This document shows positions 43,282 through 51,835 of a stretch of 64,000 nucleotides of DNA, in pieces. How positions within the stretch are numbered: position 1 is the first letter of the stretch; every line of letters starts with the position of its first letter. The translations under genes were made by a program, and so were the position numbers. Under the pieces are notes generated by a model, which did no database searches, was not told where the DNA came from, and was given only the letters and a program-made list of their open reading frames with translations. Origin of the DNA: Maribacter algicola (lineage in GTDB: Bacteria; Bacteroidota; Bacteroidia; Flavobacteriales; Flavobacteriaceae); NCBI RefSeq assembly GCF_003933245.1, contig NZ_QUSX01000002.1, positions 558,001 through 622,000 on the forward strand. The letters are read 5' to 3'.

Positions 43282-44129
43282 AAACTGTCAAAATAGTAGG
43301 CGTACCGGAACATTTTAACCTTCCATGGCATTTGGCCCTAGAAGAAGGTGCGTTTGAAGACCGTGGCATCGATTTACAATGGGAGGATATTCCCGAAGGT
43401 ACCGGGAGAATGTGCCAACTCTTGGCCGAGAACAAGACCGATCTGGCCATTATTCTTACCGAAGGTATTGTCAAAAGTATTTCTGAAGGAAATCAGGTTA
43501 AGATTGTTCAGGAATATATCGCCTCTCCCCTGCTCTGGGGCGTTCACGTATCGGCTAAAAGCGATTTTAAAAATATAAGCGATTTAAGAGGCGCAAAGGC
43601 GGCCATTAGTAGATTTGGTAGTGGAAGTCATTTGATGGCCTTTGTGCAGGCCCAAAACGAGGGATGGGACCCAAATACCTTGCAGTTTGAAGTCATTGAC
43701 AACTTGGATGGCGCCATTAAAGGTTTGAGCGATGGTACGGCCGATTATTTTATGTGGGAACATTTCACCACGAAACCCATCGTGGACGACGGTGTTTTCA
43801 GAAGATTGGGGGATTGTCCCACACCTTGGCCCTGTTTTATGTTGGTAGCCACTGAAAAATTCCTTCAAGAAAACAAAACACTGATGGCGCACATTGTGGA
43901 AATTATCAATGTTTATACAGTGGAGTTTAAGAACATACCCAGTATCGATAGGACCCTAGCCAATAGATACGGACAAAAATTGGAGGACATCCAGACTTGG
44001 TTGTCCTTGACATCCTGGAGTCAAAAACAGTTGGATTCCGGTGTCCTTGAAAGCGTACTTATCACGCTCAAGCAACTCAAATTAATCGAGAAGGCGTTAC
44101 CGTTAAATCATTATTTGGAAGATATTTAA
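43278..44129 (+). CDS. Cytosolic ABC-type substrate-binding-like protein
   Basis: 283 residues starting at TTG 43278, which overlaps the previous stop (TTGA). The frame begins MKTVKIVGVPEHFNLPWHLALEEGAFEDRGIDLQW, the fold of NMT1/THI5-like and sulfonate-binding proteins. There is no signal peptide, and no permease or ATPase gene nearby. It could be a metabolic enzyme or sensor built on the binding-protein fold. It converges with the response regulator gene, overlapping by 4 bp. Confidence 0.8.
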   Translation: MKTVKIVGVPEHFNLPWHLALEEGAFEDRGIDLQWEDIPEGTGRMCQLLAENKTDLAIILTEGIVKSISEGNQVKIVQEYIASPLLWGVHVSAKSDFKNISDLRGAKAAISRFGSGSHLMAFVQAQNEGWDPNTLQFEVIDNLDGAIKGLSDGTADYFMWEHFTTKPIVDDGVFRRLGDCPTPWPCFMLVATEKFLQENKTLMAHIVEIINVYTVEFKNIPSIDRTLANRYGQKLEDIQTWLSLTSWSQKQLDSGVLESVLITLKQLKLIEKALPLNHYLEDI

Positions 44130-44557
44130 ACAATTTCCTTTAGATTAAAATGCTTTTCAATGAGTTTTTTGAACGTACTATCCGAAAGCGGTTTTTGTGC
44201 ATAATCCAGAATATGGGGGTTTGCCGCTGCCCGCTCTTTATCCTGAGGGTTGTCGCTAACGGTAACCAAAACGATTGTTAATTGTTTTTTCAATTCCTGG
44301 GGCACTTGTTCCTCGTACATTCGCATGAAATCCCAACCGTCCTTAACGGGCATTCTTAGGTCCAACATGACCATACAGGGCAATGATAACTTTTCCAACC
44401 CCCTGTTCATAATGAAATCCAAGCCTTCCTGACCATTAAGGGCCGTGTTTATCTCTATATCAAGGCCTAGTTTATTTATAAAAATGGAATGAAGAAAATT
44501 GCTGGATTCGTCATCGTCTATCAGCAATATGGAATTTAACTGATCAAATTTATTCAT
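44126..44557 (-). CDS. Single-domain response regulator
   Basis: 143 residues forming one receiver domain: acidic pocket LLIDDDESS, phospho-Asp in CMVMLDLRMPVKDGW, Thr/Ser in VLVTVSD and Lys in YAQKPLS. No output domain is present, as in CheY-like or Rcp1-like regulators. No kinase gene is nearby. Confidence 0.93.
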   Translation of the reverse strand: MNKFDQLNSILLIDDDESSNFLHSIFINKLGLDIEINTALNGQEGLDFIMNRGLEKLSLPCMVMLDLRMPVKDGWDFMRMYEEQVPQELKKQLTIVLVTVSDNPQDKERAAANPHILDYAQKPLSDSTFKKLIEKHFNLKEIV

Positions 44558-44615
44558 GGTGTAAACGTTTTATTCAGAAAAATAAGAAAATTCCTATTTC
44601 AAATAAAACTAAAAC

Positions 44616-45281
44616 CTACCAATCTATGGTTTTATTGCCCATATCCCATAAAATTTTATTGCATTGTGAAAAATGTCGGTTCCCGAACCAATATCCCCTA
44701 TTGGCACTTAAAGGGGAAGGGTGACCCGATGTTAGTATCCGATGCCTTTTCCCATCTATCAGGCTAGCTTTTTTCTTCGCAAATCCTCCCCATAACAAAA
44801 AGACCACGTTTTCCTTACTTGCGGATATTTTTTCGATAACGCTGTTCGTAAAGGTTTCCCAACCTTTTCCTTGATGACTACCCGCTTGATGTGCTCGAAC
44901 GGTAAGGGTGGCGTTGAGTAATAGAACCCCTTGGTCCGCCCACCGTTCCAAATTACCGCTGGTTGGATAAGGTTTTTTTAAGTCCGACTCAATTTCCTTG
45001 AAAATATTGACCAAGGAAGGAGGATGGGGAATTCCGTCCGCCACCGAAAAACAAAGTCCGTTGGCCTGTCCCGGTCCGTGGTAAGGGTCTTGCCCCAGGA
45101 TAACGACCTTGGTAGCCTCAAACGGGCAATGGTCAAAGGCTGCAAATATATCGGAGCCCTTTGGATAGCACCTGTTTTGTGTATATTCCCGTTTAACAAA
45201 TTCCGTCAGCTTTTTAAAATAGGGTTTTTCAAATTCAGGTTGTAGTTGCGATTTCCAACCCGATTCCATTTGTACGTCCAT
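44616..45281 (-). CDS. ung: Uracil-DNA glycosylase
   Basis: 221 residues with the water-activating motif GQDPYHGPGQANGLCFSV, then LLLNATLTVRAHQAGSH and the DNA-binding HPSPLSANRG. It removes uracil from DNA. MDVQMESGWKSQLQPEFEKPYF is the usual family start, so ATG 45281 is preferred to the inner ATG at 45269. Confidence 0.96.
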   Translation of the reverse strand: MDVQMESGWKSQLQPEFEKPYFKKLTEFVKREYTQNRCYPKGSDIFAAFDHCPFEATKVVILGQDPYHGPGQANGLCFSVADGIPHPPSLVNIFKEIESDLKKPYPTSGNLERWADQGVLLLNATLTVRAHQAGSHQGKGWETFTNSVIEKISASKENVVFLLWGGFAKKKASLIDGKRHRILTSGHPSPLSANRGYWFGNRHFSQCNKILWDMGNKTIDW

Positions 45282-45383
45282 ATGTGCGTTTATCTACTTT
45301 TTACAAAGCTAGGCGTATATTCCTTGAAGGGCAAGCCAAGGGTGTTTGATTGCGATATAATCATTGGATTTCAAAATTTCTAC

Positions 45384-45414
45384 TTGACAAAGAACAATCT
45401 AGATATTAAATTTG
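45384..45414 (+). promoter_or_regulatory. Bacteroidota-type promoter
   Basis: TTG (45384-45386), a 20-nt spacer and TAAATTTG (45407-45414) fit the -33/-7 consensus TTG-N19-21-TAnnTTTG. The predicted transcript start is near 45420, just before the ATGs at 45430 and 45439. Confidence 0.7.
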
Positions 45415-45438
45415 TAACTCATTAATATCATGTTTGTT

Positions 45439-45867
45439 ATGAAGAAATACTTTGTAGTGAAAACGGTATTAATCGCCCTAATTGCCGTTTTCTTCTCTTT
45501 TGATGTTTCGGGCCAGACGCTGTATGCCCTTAAAATCAACGGTAAAATACGTTCCGAAGCCGTGGACATCACCGCTAAATACCAGCCCCGTTTGGTTATG
45601 GGCATGGACCAGGCCCTGGAATTTCAAGGAACTGTGGCCAAATTCTTGGTGAAGCGGAAGGCCATTGAGGAGGATGAAACCCTTTCTCCAATGGCCAAAT
45701 ACGAGCTCTTAAAGCAGCTCTCGAGCAAGGAGACCATGGCCATGGCCGATGTGCTGGAATCCTATCGCTTTCAAGAATACATGCGCATCAAGCCGCAAAT
45801 CCAACCTATTTTGGAACCTACGAGAGAACAAGAGGATATATGGGCCGCAACTTCCGAGGCAAACTGA
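45439..45867 (+). CDS. Exported hypothetical protein
   Basis: 142 residues from ATG 45439 (ATG 45430 also possible) with signal MKKYFVVKTVLIALIAVFFSFDVSGQ. The mature part is helical and charged (ITAKYQPRLVMGMDQALEFQGTVAKFLVKRKAIEE, SPMAKYELLKQLSSKETMAMADVL). No family was recognised. It has a good promoter of its own, so it is a stand-alone expressed gene. Confidence 0.75.
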   Translation: MKKYFVVKTVLIALIAVFFSFDVSGQTLYALKINGKIRSEAVDITAKYQPRLVMGMDQALEFQGTVAKFLVKRKAIEEDETLSPMAKYELLKQLSSKETMAMADVLESYRFQEYMRIKPQIQPILEPTREQEDIWAATSEAN

Positions 45868-45919
45868 GTTAGGGCGGGTTATTTTCTGAATTTAATAGTT
45901 CTGAAGAGATTAAGACGTT

Positions 45920-46987
45920 TTATTCCAGGAAGCCCACTTCTTGAAATTGTTGTTGCACCAATACGTTTTTGGTGATACGTCTTTGGAGGCTTTTAAGATA
46001 ATCGGTATTAAAGGCTTTGCTCTTAATGTCGATGGATTTTTCGGCCCATTGTAACGCCATATCCAGATTTCCCTGATACTCTTTTAGTACGGCCAAGTTG
46101 TAACTTGCCTTGCTTCCTAAATTGGTATCCGCATCCAAAACCAAAGGCGATAATTCTTGTATGGCCAAATTTATTTTGCCCTCTTGAATAAGTCGGTCAG
46201 ATTTAATCAGCCTGTCATTGCCCTTGGCAAAGTAGGTTCTTTTCAGAATACGCTCTGTTGGCAACAATCTTTGGCCATAGGTCTTACCGGTATTTTTACT
46301 TAACCTTAGAGCGTCCCGTCTCCGGTTTTCCATATTCTCAAAGGCATCCACAACGTCGTTCCCACTTGAAGAAGTGACCAGTTCATCGTTTGTAATGATT
46401 TCATCCAGCAATATTCTATTTTTGGGGTCAAAGATGCGCCATCCATTCTCAATTAAGGTTTCCATAGTAATTTGCTTTCCCTCGCTTTCTTCTTGCATGC
46501 GTAAGAGGTCCGTTTGTTGAAAGCTGGTTTTTTTAACTTTCAGTTTGGTATCTACCTCAAAATATGCCAGGGCAAAAATGGCATCCACGCCAATTTCGTC
46601 ACAAAGACTGGCAATTTCTTGCCATGTATCGGCATTTAATTGGGTATCGCTAAGGCTTTGGGCTATATTGGCGTGTTGGATCATAAGTACATTCTCGAAC
46701 CTCTGATCTTTTAAAAGCGCATCAAAGAGACCCTCCATACTGGCCTCCGTTCCATGTATGCCCAACCATTTTTCATCCTGAGCGGCAATGCTTGCCAAAC
46801 CACCTTTCTTTTTTCGTTTTTCTAAGTACGGCTTAGTCGCATCGATGATACCAATCGTCTTAATTTGATTGGTTATGGTAACCGGAGAGGGTTCTTGGAC
46901 CAGGATCGATAATTCTTTGGTTGTGGAACATGCCATGAATAAAGAAACGACAATTATGATTATAAAAATGTTTGTATTATATCTCAT
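45920..46987 (-). CDS. DUF6340-family lipoprotein
   Basis: 355 residues with lipobox LFMAC (Cys near residue 20) and the family start STTKELSILVQEPSPVTI. Then IKTIGIIDAT, LCDEIGVDAIFALAYFEVDTK, and a C-terminal TPR-like helical part (ELSPLVLDADTNLGSKASYNLAVLKEYQGNLDMALQWAEKSI). It is an outer-membrane lipoprotein of unknown function. Confidence 0.85.
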   Translation of the reverse strand: MRYNTNIFIIIIVVSLFMACSTTKELSILVQEPSPVTITNQIKTIGIIDATKPYLEKRKKKGGLASIAAQDEKWLGIHGTEASMEGLFDALLKDQRFENVLMIQHANIAQSLSDTQLNADTWQEIASLCDEIGVDAIFALAYFEVDTKLKVKKTSFQQTDLLRMQEESEGKQITMETLIENGWRIFDPKNRILLDEIITNDELVTSSSGNDVVDAFENMENRRRDALRLSKNTGKTYGQRLLPTERILKRTYFAKGNDRLIKSDRLIQEGKINLAIQELSPLVLDADTNLGSKASYNLAVLKEYQGNLDMALQWAEKSIDIKSKAFNTDYLKSLQRRITKNVLVQQQFQEVGFLE

Positions 46988-47162
46988 AGTTTTAAATCTA
47001 AATGAATGATTTTTTATGCTAATAGCTTGAAAATCTTATGACTATAACAAAAAATCCTCGAAAATATTGTAATAAAAACCTGAAAGCCTTGTGAACATTG
47101 GCTTGGGCGACTTTTTCTATATCGAGACCAATAGCTACCTTTACCGCGAGCTAATGCGATAT

Positions 47163-49334
47163 ATGGCCAATATTCATTCAAAAACATTACAGGACCTTGA
47201 GTTTCCTAAAGTTTTACAGCAGGTTTCCGCCCGTTGCAATACGGTTTTAGGGAAGGAAGCGGCCTTGGAAATTGCCCCCTTGAACGATGCTCCACAAATG
47301 GCGCATTCCTTGGGAATGACATCAGAGTATCTTTCTTCCATAGTAAGCGAGAACAGTATCCCAAACCATGGTTTTGATAGCATAAACGGGGAGTTGCGCC
47401 TTTTGAAAGTTGAAAACACTACGTTGGAGCTTCAAGGTTTCAAGCGAATCGCCAGTATTTGCGAAACGGTGTTAGCCCATCAGAAATTTTTCAAAAAATT
47501 CCAGGAGTACTATCCCCTGCTGCATGATTTTGCCTTGGAATTGGAACCCAATAAAGAGATTCCGGAACTTATAAATGGTGTTATAGACCGATTTGGCGAG
47601 GTAAAGGACAATGCCTCCGAGGACCTATTACGTATTCGTAGGCAAATGAACCAAGTCCGTGGCAAGATTAGCCAAAGCTTTGGTGCTGCGCTGTCCATGT
47701 ACCAATCTTCGGACTACCTGGATGAAATACGGGAGTCGGTCGTTGAAAACCGACGCGTATTGGCGGTAAAGGCCATGTACCGTAAAAAGGTGCGCGGTGC
47801 GGTCATGGGAACTTCCAAGACCGGTAGCATCGTTTATATTGAACCCGAAGCCGCTTTAAAGTACAGTCGGGAACTGAACAATCTGGAGTTTGACGAAAAG
47901 GAGGAGATTCAACGGATCTTGAACCGACTCACGAATCAAATTAGGCCATTTAGAGCTCTTTTAAGCGATTATCAGGAATATCTGACCCAGATAGACGTTA
48001 CTGCCGCAAAAGCGAAGTATGCGCAGGATATCAATGCCCTACTGCCAAAATTGAACAAGGAGCGACGATTGTATTTACGGGACGCTTTTCATCCCCTACT
48101 TTTTCTGAGCAATAAAAGAAAGGGAGAAAAAACCTTTCCCCAAACCATAGAACTGCATTCAGAGAACCGTATTATTGTGATTTCCGGACCCAACGCTGGA
48201 GGCAAAAGTATCACCCTTAAGACCATTGGGCTATTGCAGGTAATGCTGCAGAGCGGACTTTTGATTCCGGTGCACGAACGAAGCGAGGTCTGTTTTTTCG
48301 ACAAAATATTAACCGATATTGGTGACAATCAATCCATTGAAAATCACTTAAGTACGTACAGTTACCGACTCAAAAACATGAACCAGTTCCTAAAGCGGTG
48401 TAATGAAAGTACCTTGTTCCTGATCGATGAGTTTGGAACCGGTAGTGACCCGGAATTGGGTGGTGCCTTGGCGGAAACCTTTTTGGAAGTGTTTTATGAA
48501 CGGGGCTCTTACGGAGTCATTACGACCCATTATGCCAATTTGAAAGCTTTGGCCAATGAACTGCCACACGCCACCAATGCCAATATGCTTTTTGACAGCA
48601 AGACCTTGGAACCAACATTCCAGTTGATCTTGGGTCAGGCAGGAAGCTCCTTTACCTTTGAGGTGGCACAAAAGAATGGCATCCCCTACTCACTTATCAA
48701 CAGGGCTAAAAAGAAAATCGAGCGTGGTAAGGTCAGGTTCGATGCAACCATCGCCAAACTTCAGAAAGAACGCAGTAAAATGGCGGAAACAGGCTCCAAG
48801 CTTAAAGAAGAAGAATCCAAGGCCCGTGAAGAGGCGGAACGATTGGAAAAATTGAATGCCAAGATAAAGTCCAAATTGGAAAACTACCAGGAGTTGTACG
48901 ACCATGACCAGCGTATGATCCAGTTGGGCAACAAAGTAAATATTGCTGCGGACAAATATTTCCAGAACAACAAAAAGAGACCCTTGATATCCGAATTACT
49001 TAGGATTGTTGAGACCGAAAATAGCAAACGCAAGAAGAAATCGGCTGAAGAGGCTAAAAAGGAGCGGGCCAAAAAGGCCGAGGTAGCGCAAGAAGTCCAA
49101 AAAGAAGTGCAGGTCATCCGGGAGAAAAAGAAGGTAGAAAAGAAAAAGGCCATCCAAAAGGAGAAAAGCAAACCCAGACCCGTTTTTAAGGTGGGCGATC
49201 GGGTACGAATGTTGGACGGTAAGGCAGTAGGAACCATTGATTCCATCGAGAAAGGAAAGGCAATAGTCAATTATGGCATGTTTACCACGAACGTAAGTGT
49301 GGACCAGTTGGATTTGGTTGAAAAGTCGAAATAG
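47163..49334 (+). CDS. mutS2: MutS2-like ATPase without Smr domain
   Basis: 723 residues from ATG 47163 (MANIHSKTLQDLEFPKVLQQV; the GTG frame from 47091 adds 24 unlikely residues). It has Walker A GPNAGGKSITLKT, signature LSTYSYRLKNM, Walker B TLFLIDEFGTGSDPELGG, then a long charged coiled coil and a KOW-like end (VFKVGDRVRMLDGKAVGTIDSIEKGKAIVNYG). The C-terminal Smr nuclease domain of Bacillus MutS2 is absent, as in many Bacteroidota. It probably acts on recombination intermediates or collided ribosomes. Confidence 0.93.
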   Translation: MANIHSKTLQDLEFPKVLQQVSARCNTVLGKEAALEIAPLNDAPQMAHSLGMTSEYLSSIVSENSIPNHGFDSINGELRLLKVENTTLELQGFKRIASICETVLAHQKFFKKFQEYYPLLHDFALELEPNKEIPELINGVIDRFGEVKDNASEDLLRIRRQMNQVRGKISQSFGAALSMYQSSDYLDEIRESVVENRRVLAVKAMYRKKVRGAVMGTSKTGSIVYIEPEAALKYSRELNNLEFDEKEEIQRILNRLTNQIRPFRALLSDYQEYLTQIDVTAAKAKYAQDINALLPKLNKERRLYLRDAFHPLLFLSNKRKGEKTFPQTIELHSENRIIVISGPNAGGKSITLKTIGLLQVMLQSGLLIPVHERSEVCFFDKILTDIGDNQSIENHLSTYSYRLKNMNQFLKRCNESTLFLIDEFGTGSDPELGGALAETFLEVFYERGSYGVITTHYANLKALANELPHATNANMLFDSKTLEPTFQLILGQAGSSFTFEVAQKNGIPYSLINRAKKKIERGKVRFDATIAKLQKERSKMAETGSKLKEEESKAREEAERLEKLNAKIKSKLENYQELYDHDQRMIQLGNKVNIAADKYFQNNKKRPLISELLRIVETENSKRKKKSAEEAKKERAKKAEVAQEVQKEVQVIREKKKVEKKKAIQKEKSKPRPVFKVGDRVRMLDGKAVGTIDSIEKGKAIVNYGMFTTNVSVDQLDLVEKSK

Positions 49335-49358
49335 AGATTGATTACCAAGTACATATAT

Positions 49359-49376
49359 TAAATCGTATACGATTTA
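49359..49376. promoter_or_regulatory. 18-bp palindrome TAAATCGTATACGATTTA, site 4
   Basis: The longest and only intergenic copy of the recurrent palindrome. It lies 25 bp after mutS2 and 37 bp from the toxin-gene terminator. It may be a binding site or a genome-wide repeated word. Confidence 0.5.
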
Positions 49377-49412
49377 GTACGATGCAGCACCCTGAAATTC
49401 TTTAAAAATCAA

Positions 49413-49454
49413 CCGACACCAAGTTGTTGAATCGCAACTTTAGGTGCCGACTGA
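49413..49454 (-). terminator. Hairpin terminator of the long CDC-like gene
   Basis: A 42-nt element whose arms (CCGACACCAAGTTG and CAACTTTAGGTGCCGA) pair almost fully. On the minus strand a T-rich tail (TTGATTTTTAAAG) follows. The same 42 nt occur at 51779-51820. Confidence 0.75.
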
Positions 49455-49623
49455 TTTAAAATTCATTGTCCAATTGTTTTTTGACCCTTTGAAACTTTTC
49501 ATTTACTATGATCGCTTTTTTACTGTACTGAATTCACCTTTGCCAAAGTAAGGTAAAGCTCTAAATGAATCACATCTAAATCAATCTAAGGCCAAGCAAC
49601 CCCAGTATTTTTTTTCTTATCGT

Positions 49624-51648
49624 TTAGTATAAAAGATAGGGGCCTGCTACCAATTGTTTGTCCATATTTGCAATAAAGAACTTATCCCCTTCCAAATTGA
49701 AATAGATTTGTTGAAGGATGCCTCGCTCCACTTCCAAGGCACATGCCGCACCCACTTCTTCAAAAGGAAATTCATTTCTGGAAATATCCCTTAAGTCAAA
49801 AATATCTGTCCAAAAATAGTCTGCAGATCGGTTTACGACCCTTACATCCCGTCCTGCCCATCGGTTTGACCGTCCTTTTTCAAAAAAGTCTTGATAGTCG
49901 CTGTATGAAAATTCATCCGTGGGATCGGTTTGGTTGGCCCTTCCCGTATATGCGGCAGCTTCCACTCCCGATTCTAAAAATGGCGCTGTTTCCCCAGGAG
50001 CGGATGCTACCTGCCAAAAAGGATTTATTTCAGTTATTATGGGTTCCCCCGTAACGCTGCTTGTAAAGGGTCTAACTGGGGCCTCCGTTGGAAAGGCATC
50101 CGGGGCATTTGACCCGAAAGTATTGTTGTTCACATGGATTTCATAACTAGTACCCGATGAATTAAAGAAATACAGGGTGCCACTAGCACTTTCGGCAAAC
50201 GCCGCCGAAACTGCATCCGCATTAAGAGCGGGTAACAATCCGTCAGTATCCTTTATACCTGATTTTTGGGAAATCTGACCTGTTATGGCGTTCAACCACA
50301 CATACTCCGTGCCCGCCCCATTAAAGACGATTATAAGGCCATTCCTAAAAAAACAAGCAGCACCTACTCCGTCTTCAAACAGATTGACCAAAGGCCTAAA
50401 GTTTTCGGGTGGTAAAGCTCCATCGATGGTACATGAATTTTGTTCATAGGTTAAATTAAGGGATATTCCGGCCCTTCTGTCAGGTTCATTGATACTTCTA
50501 ACTTCATACCCCAATGGCTGTGCAAAAGATAATAAGGCAGGCTCTGAAAGATGTGCTTCAAGTTCAGACAGGGTAATAGTTCCAACCCTTTCAACAGGGC
50601 CTTGGGAGTTGGCAGACTGTAAAATTACTTTTAAGCTTAAATCCTCCAAATCGTTTAGGGCCGTAGTATTTAATGTTCCTTGGGTTGTACCATTAAATGA
50701 ACTAAAAGCTTGCGCTATGGTTTCTTGGGCGGTGTTGGCAAATGTACTTGTTTCAATTACAATAGTAAATCGACGACCATAATTTACTTTTGCAACATAT
50801 GCTGCTGGATTAGATTCCGATACATACTGATTTAGGTCGCTTGGTTTTACCGAGGCTTCAAAATAACCTTCCTTATTCAATGGCAAATCATAGTTAATAG
50901 TGTAGAAATCTTGCTGAATGGATATTAAAAAGGTCGAATTCTCGAATGTTTCGGGAATTCCTAGCCCGTTATTCAATTGGGTATTATATATTTCTTCGGT
51001 GAGGCCCACCTCGAAGGCAATCTGTTCCAATGAAGATATTTGCTTCAATTTGTTGGTGTATTGACCAGGCGATGGATTATTTTGTGCCAATAGTTCCGTT
51101 CGAGCCAAAGCAACCTGTGTAGGATTAAACTCGTCAATGGATACCGTTCCCAATAATGTTTGTGCACTATTGCTTATGGATAGGGTTCCTCCTGACCTCG
51201 TTAATGGTATTGAGGTTGGTATTCCTGTTTCCAAGCTATTACCTTGAATAAAGCTCCCGCTATAAAGAGCGGTGGCAATTTCACCGTAGATAGGGAATAG
51301 CGTTTCACTTTTTGAACTTTCAATGGTGTAATTGGAACAGCCATAACGAACATCTTCCATGTTATTATTAAATAGTTGACGAACCAGTTTACTTTCTACG
51401 GTCATAACACTTAAGGTGTCTGAAGCATTATTATTGCTGACATTTGTCAATGCACCCACTTTTAGGATATCTGCAAAACTGACTTCCTTTTCTGTATCAG
51501 GTTCCTGTGTTGGTTCCTCTTCTTGTGTTTCATTGGGTATCTCTACCCCTGCATCATCACTTTGGCTACATCCCAGGCCAATAATTAGGATTATGGATAT
51601 GGATATGCGCGTAAATCGGGCAACTCCGGAGTTATTATGTTTTTTCAT
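49624..51648 (-). CDS. Long CDC-like lipoprotein with C-terminal hemopexin-like propeller
   Basis: 674 residues. Lipobox IIGLGC (Cys near residue 27) is followed by SQSDD, an acidic surface-export-like signal. The middle (about 60-400) is related to thiol-activated cytolysins: QQDFYTINYDLPLNKEGYF, AAYVAKVNYGRRFTIVIETSTFANTAQETIAQAFSSF and VILQSANSQGPVERV match perfringolysin-type segments (YTV, VAYGR). The Trp-rich undecapeptide is absent. From about residue 425, four repeats (VGAACFFRNGLIIVFNG, VSAAFAESASGTLYFFNSSGT, VEAAAYTGR, VGAACALEVERGILQQIYFN) resemble hemopexin blades. It probably pairs with the short protein encoded upstream, as in two-component CDC-like toxins of Bacteroidota. Confidence 0.75.
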   Translation of the reverse strand: MKKHNNSGVARFTRISISIILIIGLGCSQSDDAGVEIPNETQEEEPTQEPDTEKEVSFADILKVGALTNVSNNNASDTLSVMTVESKLVRQLFNNNMEDVRYGCSNYTIESSKSETLFPIYGEIATALYSGSFIQGNSLETGIPTSIPLTRSGGTLSISNSAQTLLGTVSIDEFNPTQVALARTELLAQNNPSPGQYTNKLKQISSLEQIAFEVGLTEEIYNTQLNNGLGIPETFENSTFLISIQQDFYTINYDLPLNKEGYFEASVKPSDLNQYVSESNPAAYVAKVNYGRRFTIVIETSTFANTAQETIAQAFSSFNGTTQGTLNTTALNDLEDLSLKVILQSANSQGPVERVGTITLSELEAHLSEPALLSFAQPLGYEVRSINEPDRRAGISLNLTYEQNSCTIDGALPPENFRPLVNLFEDGVGAACFFRNGLIIVFNGAGTEYVWLNAITGQISQKSGIKDTDGLLPALNADAVSAAFAESASGTLYFFNSSGTSYEIHVNNNTFGSNAPDAFPTEAPVRPFTSSVTGEPIITEINPFWQVASAPGETAPFLESGVEAAAYTGRANQTDPTDEFSYSDYQDFFEKGRSNRWAGRDVRVVNRSADYFWTDIFDLRDISRNEFPFEEVGAACALEVERGILQQIYFNLEGDKFFIANMDKQLVAGPYLLY

Positions 51649-51778
51649 TTTTTCTGGATTTTGGTTCTTTTATCAATGTATTTGCATTTGATATAAATGC
51701 CTTAAAATGGTTATGTTCGAAGAATGACCGGGATTAAGAAATTCCTTAATAGCATTAAAAGCCATCGTCAAAAAACAG

Positions 51779-51820
51779 CCGACACCAAGTTGTTGAATCG
51801 CAACTTTAGGTGCCGACTGA
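51779..51820 (-). terminator. Hairpin terminator of the short CDC-like gene
   Basis: Identical over 42 nt to 49413-49454. Here the minus strand continues into TGTTTTTTG, a clear T run. It lies 16 bp after the stop of the short CDC-like gene. Confidence 0.82.
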
Positions 51821-51835
51821 AATTACAAGAACTGA

